The position numbers were made by a program, and so were the translations under genes. Shown here in pieces: positions 45,654-56,724 of a stretch of DNA of 64,000 bases. Below the pieces are notes generated by a model. It had not been told where the DNA came from. It made no database searches and was given only the letters and a program-made list of their open reading frames with translations. The DNA is taken from the NCBI RefSeq assembly GCF_002699985.1, contig NZ_LKBT01000001.1, positions 62,001 through 126,000 on the forward strand, written 5' to 3'. This DNA comes from Pseudomonas sp. ICMP 561 (GTDB lineage: Bacteria; Pseudomonadota; Gammaproteobacteria; Pseudomonadales; Pseudomonadaceae). Within the stretch, counting starts at the first letter, position 1, and every line of letters begins with the position of its first letter.

Positions 45654-45723
45654 GTGTGATCCTCGCATCGAGCGTCATCAGACTCTAAGATGCCTTATTG
45701 TTTCCAGCTAAGCGAACTGCGCC

Positions 45724-46503
45724 ATGATACAGATTGATGCCCTGCCGGCTTTTACCGACAACTACATCTGGTTGTTACAAGATCCTTCCAGCAAACGCTG
45801 TGCGGTAGTGGATCCGGGCGACGCTGCGCCGGTCATCGAATGGCTGGAGCAACATCCGGACTGGACCCTGAGCGACATCCTGATCACTCACCATCATCAC
45901 GACCATGTCGGGGGCGTCGCGCAGCTTAAACAGCTCACCAGCGCCCAGGTATCCGGTCCAGCGACAGAAAACATTCCTGCGCGAGACATCAGCCTTGTCG
46001 ATAAGGATCGGATCAACGTGCTTGGACTGGATTTCGAAGTCATCCTCGTTCCTGGTCACACTCTTGGCCACATCGCGTTTTACCACGCCAGGCCAGAGAA
46101 GCCGTTGCTGTTCTGTGGTGACACATTGTTTGCGGCGGGCTGTGGACGCCTGTTCGAGGGCACACCGGTACAAATGCACCAGTCGCTGGGCCGTCTCAAC
46201 GACCTGCCGGACGACACACTGGTGTACTGCACCCACGAATACACACTGAGCAATCTGCGTTTCGCACAAGCGGTCGAACCGCACAACACCCATATTGCAG
46301 AGCGTCTGACGCAAGTGACGCAATGGCGAAGTGAAAATCGCATCAGCCTGCCATCAAATCTGGCACTGGAACGTCTCACAAACCCATTCATTCGTACCAG
46401 TGAAACATCTGTTAAACAAAAAGCAGACGAACGGACCGGGACCGATAATCGGTCGCCAAGCGAGATTTTTGCTGCCTTGAGGGCTTGGAAGGACACGTTC
46501 TAA
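45724..46503 (+). CDS. gloB: Hydroxyacylglutathione hydrolase (glyoxalase II)
   Basis: The 259-residue metallo-hydrolase begins [20 protein letters not shown] and has THHHHDH at 55-61 (H56, H58, D60, H61), the later [13 protein letters not shown] and [18 protein letters not shown] motifs, and [13 protein letters not shown] with the glutathione-binding tail [10 protein letters not shown]. It hydrolyses S-lactoylglutathione to lactate and glutathione in methylglyoxal detoxification. It diverges from the methyltransferase gene; mltD follows in the same direction behind its own promoter. Confidence 0.96.
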   Translation: MIQIDALPAFTDNYIWLLQDPSSKRCAVVDPGDAAPVIEWLEQHPDWTLSDILITHHHHDHVGGVAQLKQLTSAQVSGPATENIPARDISLVDKDRINVLGLDFEVILVPGHTLGHIAFYHARPEKPLLFCGDTLFAAGCGRLFEGTPVQMHQSLGRLNDLPDDTLVYCTHEYTLSNLRFAQAVEPHNTHIAERLTQVTQWRSENRISLPSNLALERLTNPFIRTSETSVKQKADERTGTDNRSPSEIFAALRAWKDTF

Positions 46504-46537
46504 AAAGCGCGTTCTTGAGCACAAAATCGTTGAAAGG

Positions 46538-46566
46538 TTGACCATTGGCAGGTGGGTTTCTAGAAT
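46538..46566 (+). promoter_or_regulatory. Sigma-70 promoter for mltD
   Basis: TTGACC at 46538-46543 and TAGAAT at 46561-46566 are separated by 17 bp and lie 37 bp before the mltD ATG. This is the clearest housekeeping-type promoter in the window and implies mltD is not wholly dependent on gloB transcription. Confidence 0.7.
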
Positions 46567-46602
46567 CGCCCGACATTTTCGCCTGGAACTATCTCCCAGC
46601 CA

Positions 46603-48189
46603 ATGTCGTCATCTATACGCAGAACCATTAATTCAGACGCATTGACCCGGTTAGCTCAGGCTATTGCCGTAGCCGTGAGCGCCACGCTTGCAGGCTGCCA
46701 GACCACTAGCCACGTCGAACCCAGCAGTAGCCACCGCACGCCCAATCTGGCTGCGGGCATCAAGCAAAAGCCGATCTTTCTCTCTCATAAACCTGCCCCA
46801 CTCGCGCCCCCGCAAGATGTCTGGGAGCGCATGCGTCAGGGTTTCCAGTTGCAACAAGGCAACGGTCTTAACCCTCGCATTGACCAACAACGCCTCTGGT
46901 TCGCCAACAACCCGTCGTTCCTCGAGAACGCAGGCGAACGCGGCAGCCTGTACATGCATTACATCGTTGAACGCCTCGAAGAACGCAATATGCCACTGGA
47001 ACTGGCGCTGCTTCCGGTCATCGAAAGCGCCTACAACCCCATGGCAGTTTCTCGCAGCCAGGCAGTAGGTCTGTGGCAGTTCATCCCGTCTACCGGGCGT
47101 TATTTCAATCTGCGTCAAACCAGTTTCTACGACGGCCGCCGTGACATTCAGGCATCCACCGTTGCTGCACTGGATTACCTGACGCGCCTGCACGACATGT
47201 TCAACGGCGACTGGCTTCTGGCTCTGGCGGCTTATAACGCGGGTGAAGGCACGGTCAGCCGCGCGATTGAGCGTAACGACAAGCTTGGCCTGCCAACCGA
47301 CTACTGGAATTTGCCCCTCCCGCAGGAAACCAAGGACTACGTGCCCAAGCTGCTGGCGCTGTCCCAGGTGGTGCTTGCACCCGAAGCCTACGGCGTAAAC
47401 CTGAATCCTATCGCCAACGAACCGTATTTCGACGTTGTGGAACTGAACCAGCGCGTCGACCTGTCCAAGGTCGCCGCGATGGCCAACATCGACGAAGACG
47501 AGCTGATCCAGCTCAATCCCGCTTTCAAGAAACGCATGACCATCGACGGCCCCAAACATCTGCTGGTGCCAACGGCCAAGACGCAATTGCTGACCGCCAG
47601 CCTGTCGAACATGAAACCTCAGGAGTTGGTGGACTGGCAGCAGTACCGGGTCCGCAAGGGCGACACACTGGCCAGCCTCGCCAGCCGCTATCAGGTTTCA
47701 GTCGATTCGCTGAAGCGCACCAACGGGCTGTCCAGCAACAATTTGCGTCTGGGGCAATCGTTGAGTATTCCGACTCAGCCGGGCATGACGCCTTCAAAAC
47801 CTGTGTTCGAAGAGCTGGCGCGTAACGAAAAACCAGCTCGCAGCAAGAATTACACGGTCAAGAGCGGTGAAAACCTGTCAATCATCGCCAAGGCCAACAA
47901 GGTCGACGTCAAGGATCTGCAGCGCTGGAACAAGCTTTCCGGACAGAACCTGAAGGTCGGTCAGACGCTGGTTTTGCAGGACAACAGTGTGAAAGCCAAG
48001 AGCACGGCGACCGCCAGTGCAGTACCGGCTGACAAGAAGTCCATGCAGTACAAGATCCAGAAAGGCGACTCGATGTACCTGGTTGCCAAGCGCTTCAACG
48101 TAGAGATGCAACATCTCAAACGCTGGAACCCGCGCAGCGGTTCGGCACTCAAGCCAGGCCAGACCTTGACTGTTTATCTGCCGCATTGA
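46603..48189 (+). CDS. mltD: Membrane-bound lytic murein transglycosylase D
   Basis: The 528-residue lipoprotein has a signal ending in lipobox TLAGC (C32), a lytic transglycosylase domain with catalytic glutamate E141 in LLPVIESAYNPMAVS, followed by AVGLWQFIPSTGRYF and ALAAYNAGEGTVSRAI. There are then three LysM repeats (about 347-391, 416-459 and 481-527) that bind peptidoglycan. It cleaves glycan strands to 1,6-anhydro muropeptides in the periplasm. Three LysM copies fit the Pseudomonas form. It has its own promoter. The Yej genes follow on the same strand behind a REP hairpin. Confidence 0.96.
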   Translation: MSSSIRRTINSDALTRLAQAIAVAVSATLAGCQTTSHVEPSSSHRTPNLAAGIKQKPIFLSHKPAPLAPPQDVWERMRQGFQLQQGNGLNPRIDQQRLWFANNPSFLENAGERGSLYMHYIVERLEERNMPLELALLPVIESAYNPMAVSRSQAVGLWQFIPSTGRYFNLRQTSFYDGRRDIQASTVAALDYLTRLHDMFNGDWLLALAAYNAGEGTVSRAIERNDKLGLPTDYWNLPLPQETKDYVPKLLALSQVVLAPEAYGVNLNPIANEPYFDVVELNQRVDLSKVAAMANIDEDELIQLNPAFKKRMTIDGPKHLLVPTAKTQLLTASLSNMKPQELVDWQQYRVRKGDTLASLASRYQVSVDSLKRTNGLSSNNLRLGQSLSIPTQPGMTPSKPVFEELARNEKPARSKNYTVKSGENLSIIAKANKVDVKDLQRWNKLSGQNLKVGQTLVLQDNSVKAKSTATASAVPADKKSMQYKIQKGDSMYLVAKRFNVEMQHLKRWNPRSGSALKPGQTLTVYLPH

Positions 48190-48270
48190 TGCATCCCCTT
48201 ACCCGCCTCGGACCACCCTCCGGGCGGGTGAGCAATGCTGTATCCAGCCTCCCAGAGAACTACGCAATCT

Positions 48271-48361
48271 GTAGGACCGGCTTTAGCCGGGAGGACGTCG
48301 GGACCTCCGCGAAACATCCTTCGCCAAAAAATACCGCCCTCCCGGCTAAAGCCGGTCCTAC
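48271..48361. repeat. REP hairpin, GGACCGGCTTTAGCCGGGAG type
   Basis: GTAGGACCGGCTTTAGCCGG pairs with CCGGCTAAAGCCGGTCCTAC; GGAGG / CCCTC extends it. It lies in the 314-bp gap between mltD and the first binding-protein gene, otherwise without a gene, and probably ends mltD transcription or shields the yej transcript. Confidence 0.9.
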
Positions 48362-48503
48362 GAGATCAAGAGCAAGCTTGCAGGCGAACGTAGAATCTCC
48401 CACAGGCCATCTCCCCCGCAAACGTCTCGCTCAACTGCAACCCTTTTTCCTGTCGATACAAGCTGTTACTGTTGACGACCCAAAAGCCCAAGCCGTCTGG
48501 ATC

Positions 48504-50333
48504 GTGATACGTCCCTTCCTGCTCATCATCAGCCTGGCCTTGAGCTTTCCCGTCTACGCGGCCATCAGCGAGAGTCATGGCTACGCGCAGTTCGGTGTCC
48601 TCAAGTATCCAGCCAGCTTTACGCATTTCGACTGGGTAAATCCCGAGGCGCCGAAGGGTGGCACCTTGCGAATGATGGCTTTCGGTTCATTCGACACACT
48701 CAACCCTTACACTTTCAAGGGCAGCAGCCCGATTTCAACGGCCAACTTCCTGCAATACGGCATCAATGAGCTCAACGAGCCATTGATGGTGGGCACCGGG
48801 CAATACGATCCTTCCGGCGACGAACCGACGTCAAGCTATGGCCTGATCGCGCAAAGTGTCGAGTTCAGTGAGGATCGCAGTTGGGTAGTCTTCAACATCC
48901 GCCCGCAAGCCCGCTTCCATGACGGCAAGCCAATCACGGCCTATGACGTGGCGTTCTCCTATCGCACCCTGCTCAAAGACGGCCATCCTCAGTACCGCAC
49001 AGCCCTGCAGGAAGTGCAGCGGGTCGACATTCTCAATCGCCACCGTATTCGCTTCGTCTTCAAACGCACCGGCAACCCCCTGTTGATCCTGCGTTTGGGC
49101 GAATTGCCGGTGCTGCCGCAACACTATTGGAAAGATCGTGACTTCAAGGCCACGACATTCGAGCCGCCACTGGGCAGTGGGCCTTATCGGATTACAAAGG
49201 TGCAACCCGGTCGCCAACTGGTCTTCGAAAGGGTGAAGGACTACTGGGGCAAGGATCTGCCGGTCAATCGCGGCAAGTACAACTTTGATCGGGTTGAAGT
49301 CGAGTTCTACCGCGACAGCGACGTCGCCTTCGAGGCATTTAAAGCAGGCGAGTTCGACATCTACATCGAGCATCAGGCCAAGAACTGGTCCACAGGCTAC
49401 AACTTCCCGGCTGTAGCAAATGGCGAGGTGATCAAGGCACAGATAGAGCACAAGATTCCGACCCAGACTCAGGGCCTGTTCATGAATACCCGGCGCGCCA
49501 TGTTCGCCGACGCCCGGGTGCGTGAAGCACTGGGGCTGATGTTCAACTTTGAATGGACCAATCGCACCCTGTTCAGCGATGCCTATTCGCGCACCACGAG
49601 TTACTACCCCAACAGCGAATTTTCCGCGACGGGTCTGCCTACCGGTGCCGAATGGTTGCTGCTATCAGCTTATCGCGAGCAATTGCCGCCAAGCCTGTTC
49701 ACCCAGCCGTTCACCGTGTCGAAAACCGACGGCGGCGGCATCCCCCGTGAAACCCTGCGTAAAGCGCTGAAGCTGTTTGGCGAAGCAGGCTGGAAGCTTT
49801 CGGACCACGGACTGGTGAACGCCAAGGACCAGCAAATGCGCTTTGAGATCCTCCTGGTCAACCCAAGCCTTGAGCGCATCCAGCAGCCTTTTATTGAAGA
49901 CTTGCGCCGGATCGGCATTGACGCCCGCTTACGTACAGTCGACCGTGCCCAATACAAGCAGCGGCTGGACCAGTTCGATTTCGAAATGATCAGCATGACC
50001 TTGACGCAAACCCTTAGCCCCGGCCTGGAGCAGTGGCAGTATTTCCACTCCAGCCAGGCCGCCATCAAGGGCAGCAAGAATTACGCGGGCGTGGCCAGTC
50101 CGGTGGTCGACGGACTGCTCAATCAACTACTCGCCGCGCAGACACGGGACTCGCAAGTGGCAGCCGCGCGCGCGCTGGATCGAGTCCTGCTGTCTCAGCA
50201 CTACATGATCCCCAACTGGTACTTGAACAATCATCGCCTGGCGTACCGCAACCGGTTCGCCATGGTCACCACCCCGCCCTATACCCTGGGTTTGCGTGCG
50301 TGGTGGATAAAGCCTCTGGAGAAGACCCAATGA
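48504..50333 (+). CDS. YejA-like peptide-binding protein 1
   Basis: The 609-residue extracytoplasmic protein of the SBP_bac_5 family has a signal peptide (IRPFLLIISLALSFPVYA), then HGYAQFGVLKYPASFTHFDW and NPEAPKGGTLRMMAFGSFDT, the N-terminal pattern of YejA. GTG 48504 is the best start: it directly precedes the signal and no ATG is available in frame nearby; the ribosome site is weak. It would deliver peptides to the YejBEF importer. The next gene is a paralogue starting in a 4-bp overlap, so both probably serve the same permease with different ligands. Confidence 0.85.
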   Translation: MIRPFLLIISLALSFPVYAAISESHGYAQFGVLKYPASFTHFDWVNPEAPKGGTLRMMAFGSFDTLNPYTFKGSSPISTANFLQYGINELNEPLMVGTGQYDPSGDEPTSSYGLIAQSVEFSEDRSWVVFNIRPQARFHDGKPITAYDVAFSYRTLLKDGHPQYRTALQEVQRVDILNRHRIRFVFKRTGNPLLILRLGELPVLPQHYWKDRDFKATTFEPPLGSGPYRITKVQPGRQLVFERVKDYWGKDLPVNRGKYNFDRVEVEFYRDSDVAFEAFKAGEFDIYIEHQAKNWSTGYNFPAVANGEVIKAQIEHKIPTQTQGLFMNTRRAMFADARVREALGLMFNFEWTNRTLFSDAYSRTTSYYPNSEFSATGLPTGAEWLLLSAYREQLPPSLFTQPFTVSKTDGGGIPRETLRKALKLFGEAGWKLSDHGLVNAKDQQMRFEILLVNPSLERIQQPFIEDLRRIGIDARLRTVDRAQYKQRLDQFDFEMISMTLTQTLSPGLEQWQYFHSSQAAIKGSKNYAGVASPVVDGLLNQLLAAQTRDSQVAAARALDRVLLSQHYMIPNWYLNNHRLAYRNRFAMVTTPPYTLGLRAWWIKPLEKTQ

Positions 50334-52183
50334 ACCCGTTGCGTTCCCTGCTCAAGCAGGCTGGCGGCCTGTTGCTGGTCGGCATTGCCTGCACCGCCCA
50401 GGCTGCGCCCCAGCACGCCCTGACGCTGTATGACGAAGCGCCGAAGTACCCGGCCAACTTCAAGCACTTTGACTATGTAAATCCAGATGCGCCCAAGGGC
50501 GGCACCATTCGCCAGGCAGGCTTTGGCAGCTTCGACAGCCTCAACCCGTTTATCAACAAGGGCGCGCCCGCTGAAGACCTTGGCCTGATCTACGACACAC
50601 TGGCCCGTTCAAGTCTGGATGAGCCGCTGACCGAATACGGCCTGATCGCCGGCAAGATCGAAAAAGCGCCGGACAACACCTGGGTACGTTTCTACCTGCG
50701 CCCCGAAGCGCGCTTCCATGACGGCCACCCCATCCGTGCTGAAGACGTGGAGTTCACCTTCAACACCCTGATCAAGGACGGAGCGCCGATGTACCGAGCC
50801 TATTACGCAGGTGTCGAGAAGGTGGTCGTCGAGGACCCGCTACGAGTGCTGTTCAAATTCAAGGATAACCACAGTCGCGAGTTGCCTTTGATCCTTGGCC
50901 AGCTACCGGTACTGCCCAAGCACTTCTGGGCCACTCGCGAGTTCAACAAAGGCAATCTTGAACTCCCACTGGGCAGCGGCCCTTACAAAGTCGCCGAGGT
51001 TAAAGCCGGGCGCTCGGTGCGCTACGAACGGGTGAAGGATTACTGGGCCAAAGACCTGCCGGTCAACCGCGGCCAGTACAACTTCGACGTGATGAACTAC
51101 GACTACTATCGCGACAGCGACGTAGCGTTGCAGGCACTGAAAGCCGGTCAATACGACTACCGCCTGGAAAACACTGCGAAGAACTGGTCCGCCGCCTACG
51201 ACATCCCGGCGGTACGCGAAGGTCGGTTGATCAAGGAAGAGCTGCCCAACGGCAATCCGCAAGGTATGCAGGGCTTCGCCATGAATTTACGCCGCCCGGT
51301 GTTCCAGGACCCGAAAGTGCGCGAGGCACTGACCCTGCTGTTCGATTTCGAGTGGACCAACAGACAGTTGTTCAACGGTTCCTATACACGCACCAAAAGC
51401 TATTTCGACAACTCGGAAATGGCCTCCAGCGGCCTGCCCTCTGGTGAGGAGCTGAAACTGCTCGAACCTTTGCGCGGCAAGATTCCTGATCGGGTGTTCA
51501 CGGATGAATTTGTACTGCCGACCACCGACGGCAGCGGCATGATTCGGCCGCAAATGCGCCGTGCTTATCAGTTGCTGCAAGAAGCCGGCTGGCGCATCAA
51601 GGACGACCATATGACCGATGCGCAAGGCAACCCGGTCAAGCTGGAGTTCCTGATGGCGCAGACTGCCTTTGAGCGGGTCATGCTGCCTTACAAGCGCAAC
51701 CTCAAGGACCTCGGTATCGAACTGACCATCCGCCGCGTGGATGTGGCCGAATACATGAACCGCCTGCGCTCGCGGGACTTCGACATGATCGTCAGCAGTT
51801 TCCCGCAATCTTCATCGCCAGGTAACGAGCAACGTGAGTTCTTTCATTCGATCAGCGCCGACCGCACCGGCAGCCGCAACTTCATGGGCCTCAAAGATCC
51901 GGCAGTCGATACGCTGGTGGACGGCCTGATCAATGCCGACTCGCGGGAAAGCCTGATTGCCCATACCCGTGCCCTGGACCGCGTGCTGCTGTGGGGCTTC
52001 TACATGGTGCCCAACTGGCATATCAAGAGCTGGCGGATCGTTTACTGGGACCACCTGGCGCATCCGCAGGCGAAAGCCTTGTCAGATATCGGCCTGTCCA
52101 ACTGGTGGGTAAAACCGGATGTGAAACCTGCACCGCCGCAGCAGCCGGTACCCGATGCAGACGCCGAGAAAGAGGAGCGCTGA
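50330..52183 (+). CDS. yejA: YejA-like peptide-binding protein 2
   Basis: The 617-residue protein has a signal peptide ([20 protein letters not shown], cleavage near AQA-A) and the same domain order as the preceding gene: [40 protein letters not shown] and [18 protein letters not shown]. It is clearly paralogous to its neighbour and lies closest to yejB, as yejA does in E. coli. The C-terminal tail is proline/glutamate-rich ([19 protein letters not shown]). ATG 50330 overlaps the previous stop. The tandem pair matches PA1810-PA1811 of P. aeruginosa from memory. Confidence 0.9.
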   Translation: MNPLRSLLKQAGGLLLVGIACTAQAAPQHALTLYDEAPKYPANFKHFDYVNPDAPKGGTIRQAGFGSFDSLNPFINKGAPAEDLGLIYDTLARSSLDEPLTEYGLIAGKIEKAPDNTWVRFYLRPEARFHDGHPIRAEDVEFTFNTLIKDGAPMYRAYYAGVEKVVVEDPLRVLFKFKDNHSRELPLILGQLPVLPKHFWATREFNKGNLELPLGSGPYKVAEVKAGRSVRYERVKDYWAKDLPVNRGQYNFDVMNYDYYRDSDVALQALKAGQYDYRLENTAKNWSAAYDIPAVREGRLIKEELPNGNPQGMQGFAMNLRRPVFQDPKVREALTLLFDFEWTNRQLFNGSYTRTKSYFDNSEMASSGLPSGEELKLLEPLRGKIPDRVFTDEFVLPTTDGSGMIRPQMRRAYQLLQEAGWRIKDDHMTDAQGNPVKLEFLMAQTAFERVMLPYKRNLKDLGIELTIRRVDVAEYMNRLRSRDFDMIVSSFPQSSSPGNEQREFFHSISADRTGSRNFMGLKDPAVDTLVDGLINADSRESLIAHTRALDRVLLWGFYMVPNWHIKSWRIVYWDHLAHPQAKALSDIGLSNWWVKPDVKPAPPQQPVPDADAEKEER

Positions 52184-52184
52184 C

Positions 52185-53258
52185 ATGCTGGCTTATATCC
52201 TGCGACGTTTGCTGCTGATCATCCCGACGCTGTTCGGCATCCTGTTGATCAACTTTGTGATTATCCAGGCAGCCCCCGGTGGCCCGGTAGAGCAAATGAT
52301 CGCCAAGCTCGAAGGCTTCGAGGGCGCCACCACCCGAATCGCTGGCGGCGGCTCCGAAGTCTCGGTGGCCGGTTCCAACTACCGTGGAGCTCAGGGGCTC
52401 GACCCGGCCCTGGTGAAAGAAATCGAAAAGATGTACGGCTTTGACAAGTCAGCGCCGGAACGTCTGTGGATCATGATCAAGAACTACGCCCATCTGGATT
52501 TCGGCGACAGCTTCTTCCGTGACGCCAAGGTCGTCGACCTGATCATCGAAAAGATGCCGGTGTCCATTTCCCTCGGGTTATGGAGCACGCTGATCATGTA
52601 CCTGGTGTCGATCCCGCTGGGGATCGCCAAAGCCACCCGACATGGCAGCCACTTCGACGTCTGGACCAGCTCGGCAATCATCGTCGGGTACGCGATCCCG
52701 GCCTTCCTGTTCGCCATCCTGCTGATCGTGCTGTTTGCCGGAGGCAGTTACTTCGACTGGTTCCCGTTGCGCGGCCTGACCTCGAACAATTTCGACGAGC
52801 TGAGCGCAGGCGGCAAGATTCTCGATTATTTCTGGCACCTGGTGCTGCCAGTTACCGCGCTGGTGATCGGCAACTTCGCGACCATGACCCTGTTGACCAA
52901 AAACAGCTTCCTCGACGAGATCGGCAAGCAGTACGTGACGACCGCCAAGGCCAAGGGCCTGAGCAACAATCGCGTGCTCTACGGCCACGTGTTCCGCAAC
53001 GCGATGCTGCTGGTGATTGCCGGTTTCCCGTCGGCGTTCATCGGCATCTTCTTCACCGGCTCACTGCTGGTGGAAGTGATTTTCTCCCTCGACGGCCTGG
53101 GCCTGATGAGTTTCGAAGCCGCCATCAACCGCGACTATCCCGTGGTGTTCGGCACGCTGTTTATCTTCACCCTGCTGGGGCTGGTGGTGAAACTGATCGG
53201 GGACATCACTTACACACTGGTGGACCCGCGCATCGACTTCGAAAGCAGGAAACATTGA
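52185..53258 (+). CDS. yejB: YejB, peptide ABC transporter permease
   Basis: The 357-residue protein starts [20 protein letters not shown], the DppB/OppB-type permease N-terminus, and has about six membrane helices. The EAA-like loop is [21 protein letters not shown] large periplasmic insertion (residues about 40-95, with [15 protein letters not shown]) is typical of YejB. With YejE it forms the channel of the Yej peptide importer. ATG 52185 follows the yejA stop by one base; GAGGAG lies just upstream. Confidence 0.94.
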   Translation: MLAYILRRLLLIIPTLFGILLINFVIIQAAPGGPVEQMIAKLEGFEGATTRIAGGGSEVSVAGSNYRGAQGLDPALVKEIEKMYGFDKSAPERLWIMIKNYAHLDFGDSFFRDAKVVDLIIEKMPVSISLGLWSTLIMYLVSIPLGIAKATRHGSHFDVWTSSAIIVGYAIPAFLFAILLIVLFAGGSYFDWFPLRGLTSNNFDELSAGGKILDYFWHLVLPVTALVIGNFATMTLLTKNSFLDEIGKQYVTTAKAKGLSNNRVLYGHVFRNAMLLVIAGFPSAFIGIFFTGSLLVEVIFSLDGLGLMSFEAAINRDYPVVFGTLFIFTLLGLVVKLIGDITYTLVDPRIDFESRKH

Positions 53259-53259
53259 T

Positions 53260-54279
53260 ATGAAGTTGTCTCCTCTGAATCGTCGACGCTTCGAGCGTTT
53301 CAAGGCCAACAAGCGCGGCTGGTGGTCGCTGTGGCTGTTCCTGATCCTTTTCGTCCTGAGCCTGGGCGCGGAACTGATCGCCAACGACAAACCACTGGCC
53401 ATCCGATACGACGGCGCATGGTACTTCCCGGTGCTGGAGCGCTATCCGGAAACCACCTTTGGTGGCGAATTCCCCCTGGAAGCTAACTACAAAAGCCCCT
53501 ACATCAAGGAACTGCTTGAAGCCAAAGGCGGCTGGACGTTGTGGGCACCGATCCCGTTCAGCTACCAGAGCATCAATTACGACCTGAAAGTCCCGGCCCC
53601 TGCCCCGCCCTCCTCGGAAAACCTGCTTGGCACAGATGACCAGGGTCGAGACGTGCTGGCCCGGGTGATTTACGGGTTCCGGATATCAGTCCTGTTTGCC
53701 CTGACCTTGACGATACTTAGCTCGATCATCGGTGTCATCGCAGGTGCCTTGCAGGGTTTCTATGGCGGTTGGGTGGACTTGGTCGGGCAGCGCTTTCTTG
53801 AAGTCTGGTCCGGATTACCGGTGCTGTATCTGCTGATCATCCTCGCCAGCTTCGTGCAGCCCAACTTCTGGTGGTTGCTGGGCATCATGTTGCTGTTCTC
53901 CTGGATGAGCCTTGTGGATGTGGTGCGGGCCGAGTTCCTGCGCGGGCGCAATCTGGAATATGTACGCGCAGCCCGTGCACTGGGCATGGAAAACGGCGCG
54001 ATCATGTTCCGCCATATCCTGCCCAACGCCATGGTCTCGACCATGACCTTCATGCCGTTTATCCTCACCGGCGCCATCGGTACCCTGACCGCGCTGGACT
54101 TCCTTGGCTTTGGCCTTCCGGCCGGGTCGCCGTCACTGGGCGAACTGGTTGCCCAAGGTAAATCCAACCTGCAAGCCCCATGGCTGGGCATCAGCGCGTT
54201 CGCGGTACTGGCCCTGATGTTGAGCCTGCTGGTGTTCATCGGCGAATCCGCCCGCGATGCTTTCGACCCAAGGAAATGA
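53260..54279 (+). CDS. yejE: YejE, peptide ABC transporter permease
   Basis: The 339-residue protein starts MKLSPLNRRRFERFKANKRG, has one N-terminal helix, a periplasmic region, and a C-terminal five-helix permease domain. The EAA motif is EYVRAARALGMENGAIMFRH. It pairs with YejB. The start follows the yejB stop by one base. The TDDQGRDVLARVIYGFRIS segment is typical of the DppC/OppC class. The length fits YejE. Confidence 0.94.
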   Translation: MKLSPLNRRRFERFKANKRGWWSLWLFLILFVLSLGAELIANDKPLAIRYDGAWYFPVLERYPETTFGGEFPLEANYKSPYIKELLEAKGGWTLWAPIPFSYQSINYDLKVPAPAPPSSENLLGTDDQGRDVLARVIYGFRISVLFALTLTILSSIIGVIAGALQGFYGGWVDLVGQRFLEVWSGLPVLYLLIILASFVQPNFWWLLGIMLLFSWMSLVDVVRAEFLRGRNLEYVRAARALGMENGAIMFRHILPNAMVSTMTFMPFILTGAIGTLTALDFLGFGLPAGSPSLGELVAQGKSNLQAPWLGISAFAVLALMLSLLVFIGESARDAFDPRK

Positions 54280-54280
54280 A

Positions 54281-55891
54281 ATGAACAATGACAATCTGAT
54301 CGAGATCCGCGATCTGGCCGTCGAGTTCGTGTCCGGCGAAGGCTGTCAGCGCGTGGTCGAAGGCATCAATTTTGACATTCGCCGGGGCGAAACCCTGGCG
54401 CTGGTGGGTGAGAGCGGCTCGGGTAAATCGGTCACCGCGCACTCGATCCTGCGCCTGCTGCCCTACCCGCTGGCTCGCCACCCGAGCGGCACCATTCGCT
54501 ACGCCGGTCAGGACCTGTTGACCCTGGACGAGAGAAAGCTGCGCAAGATTCGCGGCAATCGAATCGCGATGATCTTCCAGGAACCGATGACTTCGCTCAA
54601 TCCATTGCAGTCGATCGAGAAGCAGATCAACGAAGTTCTCGGTCTTCACAAAGGCCTGACCGGCAAGGACGCGACCCGCCGTACCCTTGAGCTGCTGGAG
54701 CTGGTGGGCATTCCGGAACCAGAAAAACGCCTGAAAGCCCTGCCCCATGAGTTATCGGGCGGCCAACGGCAACGGGTGATGATCGCCATGGCCCTGGCCA
54801 ACGAGCCGGAACTGCTGATTGCCGACGAGCCCACCACCGCGCTGGATGTGACGGTACAGCTGAAAATCCTCGAACTGCTCAAGGAATTACAGTCGCGTCT
54901 GGGCATGGCTTTGCTGCTGATCAGCCATGATTTGAACGTGGTAAAGCAAATAGCCAACCGCGTATGTGTCATGCAGCGCGGTTGCATCGTCGAACAAGCG
55001 TCCTGTGACGAATTGTTTCGTTCGCCCCAGCATCCGTACACCAAAATTCTGCTCAGCGCAGAGCCCAGTGGCGGCCCGGCGGCCAACCCGGCTGGCGCAC
55101 CGCTGCTGGAGGTTGAGGATCTGAAGGTCTGGTTTCCGATCAAGAAAGGTCTGTTCAAAAGGACCGTTGATCACGTCAAGGCTGTGGACGGCATCCACTT
55201 CAGTCTGCCCAAAGGGCAGACGCTGGGGATTGTGGGTGAAAGCGGCTCGGGCAAATCGACGTTGGGCCTGGCAATTCTTCGCCTGATCGGTAGCCAGGGT
55301 GTCATACGTTTTCAGGGCGAGACGCTAGACTGCCTGTCGCAGCAACAGATTCGTCCGTTGCGTCGACAGATGCAGGTGGTTTTTCAGGACCCGTTTGGCA
55401 GCCTGAGCCCGCGTATGTCAGTCGGTGAAATCGTCGGCGAAGGCCTGCGAATCCATCGCATGGGCACGGCGGCCGAGCAGGAAACGGCGATTATCGAAGC
55501 GCTCAGAGAGGTAGGACTGGATCCGGAAACCCGGCACCGCTACCCTCACGAGTTCTCCGGTGGGCAACGGCAGCGAATCGCCATTGCCCGGGCACTGGTA
55601 CTGAAACCGGCGCTGATTCTGCTGGACGAGCCCACTTCGGCGCTCGACCGGACAGTGCAGCGTCAGGTAGTCGAGCTACTGCGCTCGCTGCAAACCAAGT
55701 ACAACCTGACGTATTTGTTTATCAGCCATGACCTGGCTGTCGTCAAAGCCCTCAGCCACCAATTGATGGTGGTCAAGCAGGGTCAAGTGGTCGAACAGGG
55801 TGATGCGCAAGAAATCTTTGCCGCACCGCAACATTCTTATACACAGCAGTTGCTGGAAGCCGCCTTTTTGGCACCAGTAGCTGTCGATTAA
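54281..55891 (+). CDS. yejF: YejF, duplicated ABC ATPase
   Basis: The 536-residue protein contains two complete ABC modules, each with Walker A (GESGSGKS), the signature HELSGGQRQRVMIAMA or HEFSGGQRQRIAIARA, and Walker B (LLIADEPTT, LILLDEPTS). This is the single-chain dual-ATPase layout of YejF, which energises the YejBE permease. ATG 54281 is preceded by AAGGAA. The gene ends 18 bp before fabI, so fabI may also be reached by read-through. Confidence 0.95.
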   Translation: MNNDNLIEIRDLAVEFVSGEGCQRVVEGINFDIRRGETLALVGESGSGKSVTAHSILRLLPYPLARHPSGTIRYAGQDLLTLDERKLRKIRGNRIAMIFQEPMTSLNPLQSIEKQINEVLGLHKGLTGKDATRRTLELLELVGIPEPEKRLKALPHELSGGQRQRVMIAMALANEPELLIADEPTTALDVTVQLKILELLKELQSRLGMALLLISHDLNVVKQIANRVCVMQRGCIVEQASCDELFRSPQHPYTKILLSAEPSGGPAANPAGAPLLEVEDLKVWFPIKKGLFKRTVDHVKAVDGIHFSLPKGQTLGIVGESGSGKSTLGLAILRLIGSQGVIRFQGETLDCLSQQQIRPLRRQMQVVFQDPFGSLSPRMSVGEIVGEGLRIHRMGTAAEQETAIIEALREVGLDPETRHRYPHEFSGGQRQRIAIARALVLKPALILLDEPTSALDRTVQRQVVELLRSLQTKYNLTYLFISHDLAVVKALSHQLMVVKQGQVVEQGDAQEIFAAPQHSYTQQLLEAAFLAPVAVD

Positions 55892-55909
55892 CCTGAAGAG
55901 GAACAACAC

Positions 55910-56704
55910 ATGGGTTTTCTCGCCGGTAAGCGCGTCCTGATCGTCGGTGTCGCTAGCAAACTGTCCATCGCATCCGGTATTGCTGCCGCCATGCATCGCG
56001 AGGGTGCAGAGCTTGCCTTCACCTACCAGAACGACAAACTCAAAGGTCGCGTCGAAGAATTCGCCGCTGGCTGGGGCTCGGGCCCTGAGCTGTGCTTCCC
56101 TTGTGACGTAGCCAGTGACGAAGAAATCGCCAAGGTCTTCGAAGACCTGAGCAAGAAGTGGGACGGCCTGGATGTGATCGTTCACTCCGTTGGCTTCGCT
56201 CCAGGCGACCAACTGGATGGCGACTTCACTGAAGCCACCACCCGCGACGGTTTCCGTATCGCTCACGACATCAGCGCCTACAGCTTCGTGGCACTGGCCA
56301 AAGCCGGTCGCGAGATGATGAAAGGCCGCAATGGCAGCCTGCTGACTCTGTCGTATCTGGGTGCCGAGCGCACCATGCCAAACTACAATGTGATGGGCAT
56401 GGCCAAGGCCAGCCTGGAAGCCGGTGTACGTTATCTGGCAGGCAGCCTGGGTCCGGAAGGCACTCGCGTCAACGCGGTATCGGCCGGTCCGATCCGTACG
56501 TTGGCGGCTTCGGGTATCAAGAACTTCCGCAAGATGCTGGCCGCGAACGAAGCGCAAACTCCGTTGCGTCGTAACGTGACCATTGATGAAGTCGGCAATG
56601 CTGGCGCGTTCCTGTGTTCGGACCTGGCGTCCGGCATCAGCGGCGAAATCATGTATGTGGACGGTGGTTTCAACACGACCGCTATGGGCAATATCGAAGA
56701 GTAA
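55910..56704 (+). CDS. fabI: Enoyl-[acyl-carrier-protein] reductase
   Basis: The 264-residue short-chain dehydrogenase has the FabI pattern: [13 protein letters not shown] nucleotide loop, VHSVGFAP, and the catalytic Y149 and Y159 with K166 in [20 protein letters not shown]. It reduces trans-2-enoyl-ACP with NADH at the end of each fatty-acid elongation cycle. AGAGGAA precedes ATG 55910. It is the last gene of its block and ends at a clear intrinsic terminator. Downstream synteny with P. aeruginosa stops here, where a large palindromic element begins. Confidence 0.97.
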   Translation: MGFLAGKRVLIVGVASKLSIASGIAAAMHREGAELAFTYQNDKLKGRVEEFAAGWGSGPELCFPCDVASDEEIAKVFEDLSKKWDGLDVIVHSVGFAPGDQLDGDFTEATTRDGFRIAHDISAYSFVALAKAGREMMKGRNGSLLTLSYLGAERTMPNYNVMGMAKASLEAGVRYLAGSLGPEGTRVNAVSAGPIRTLAASGIKNFRKMLAANEAQTPLRRNVTIDEVGNAGAFLCSDLASGISGEIMYVDGGFNTTAMGNIEE

Positions 56705-56724
56705 TCTTCGAGTACGCCTGTGAG

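Noticed and set aside
46651..47586. 311-codon frame opposite mltD
   Set aside because: Antisense shadow; mltD has lipobox, catalytic and LysM motifs on the plus strand.
55676..56557. 293-codon frame opposite yejF and fabI
   Set aside because: It spans the junction of two well-supported genes on the other strand.
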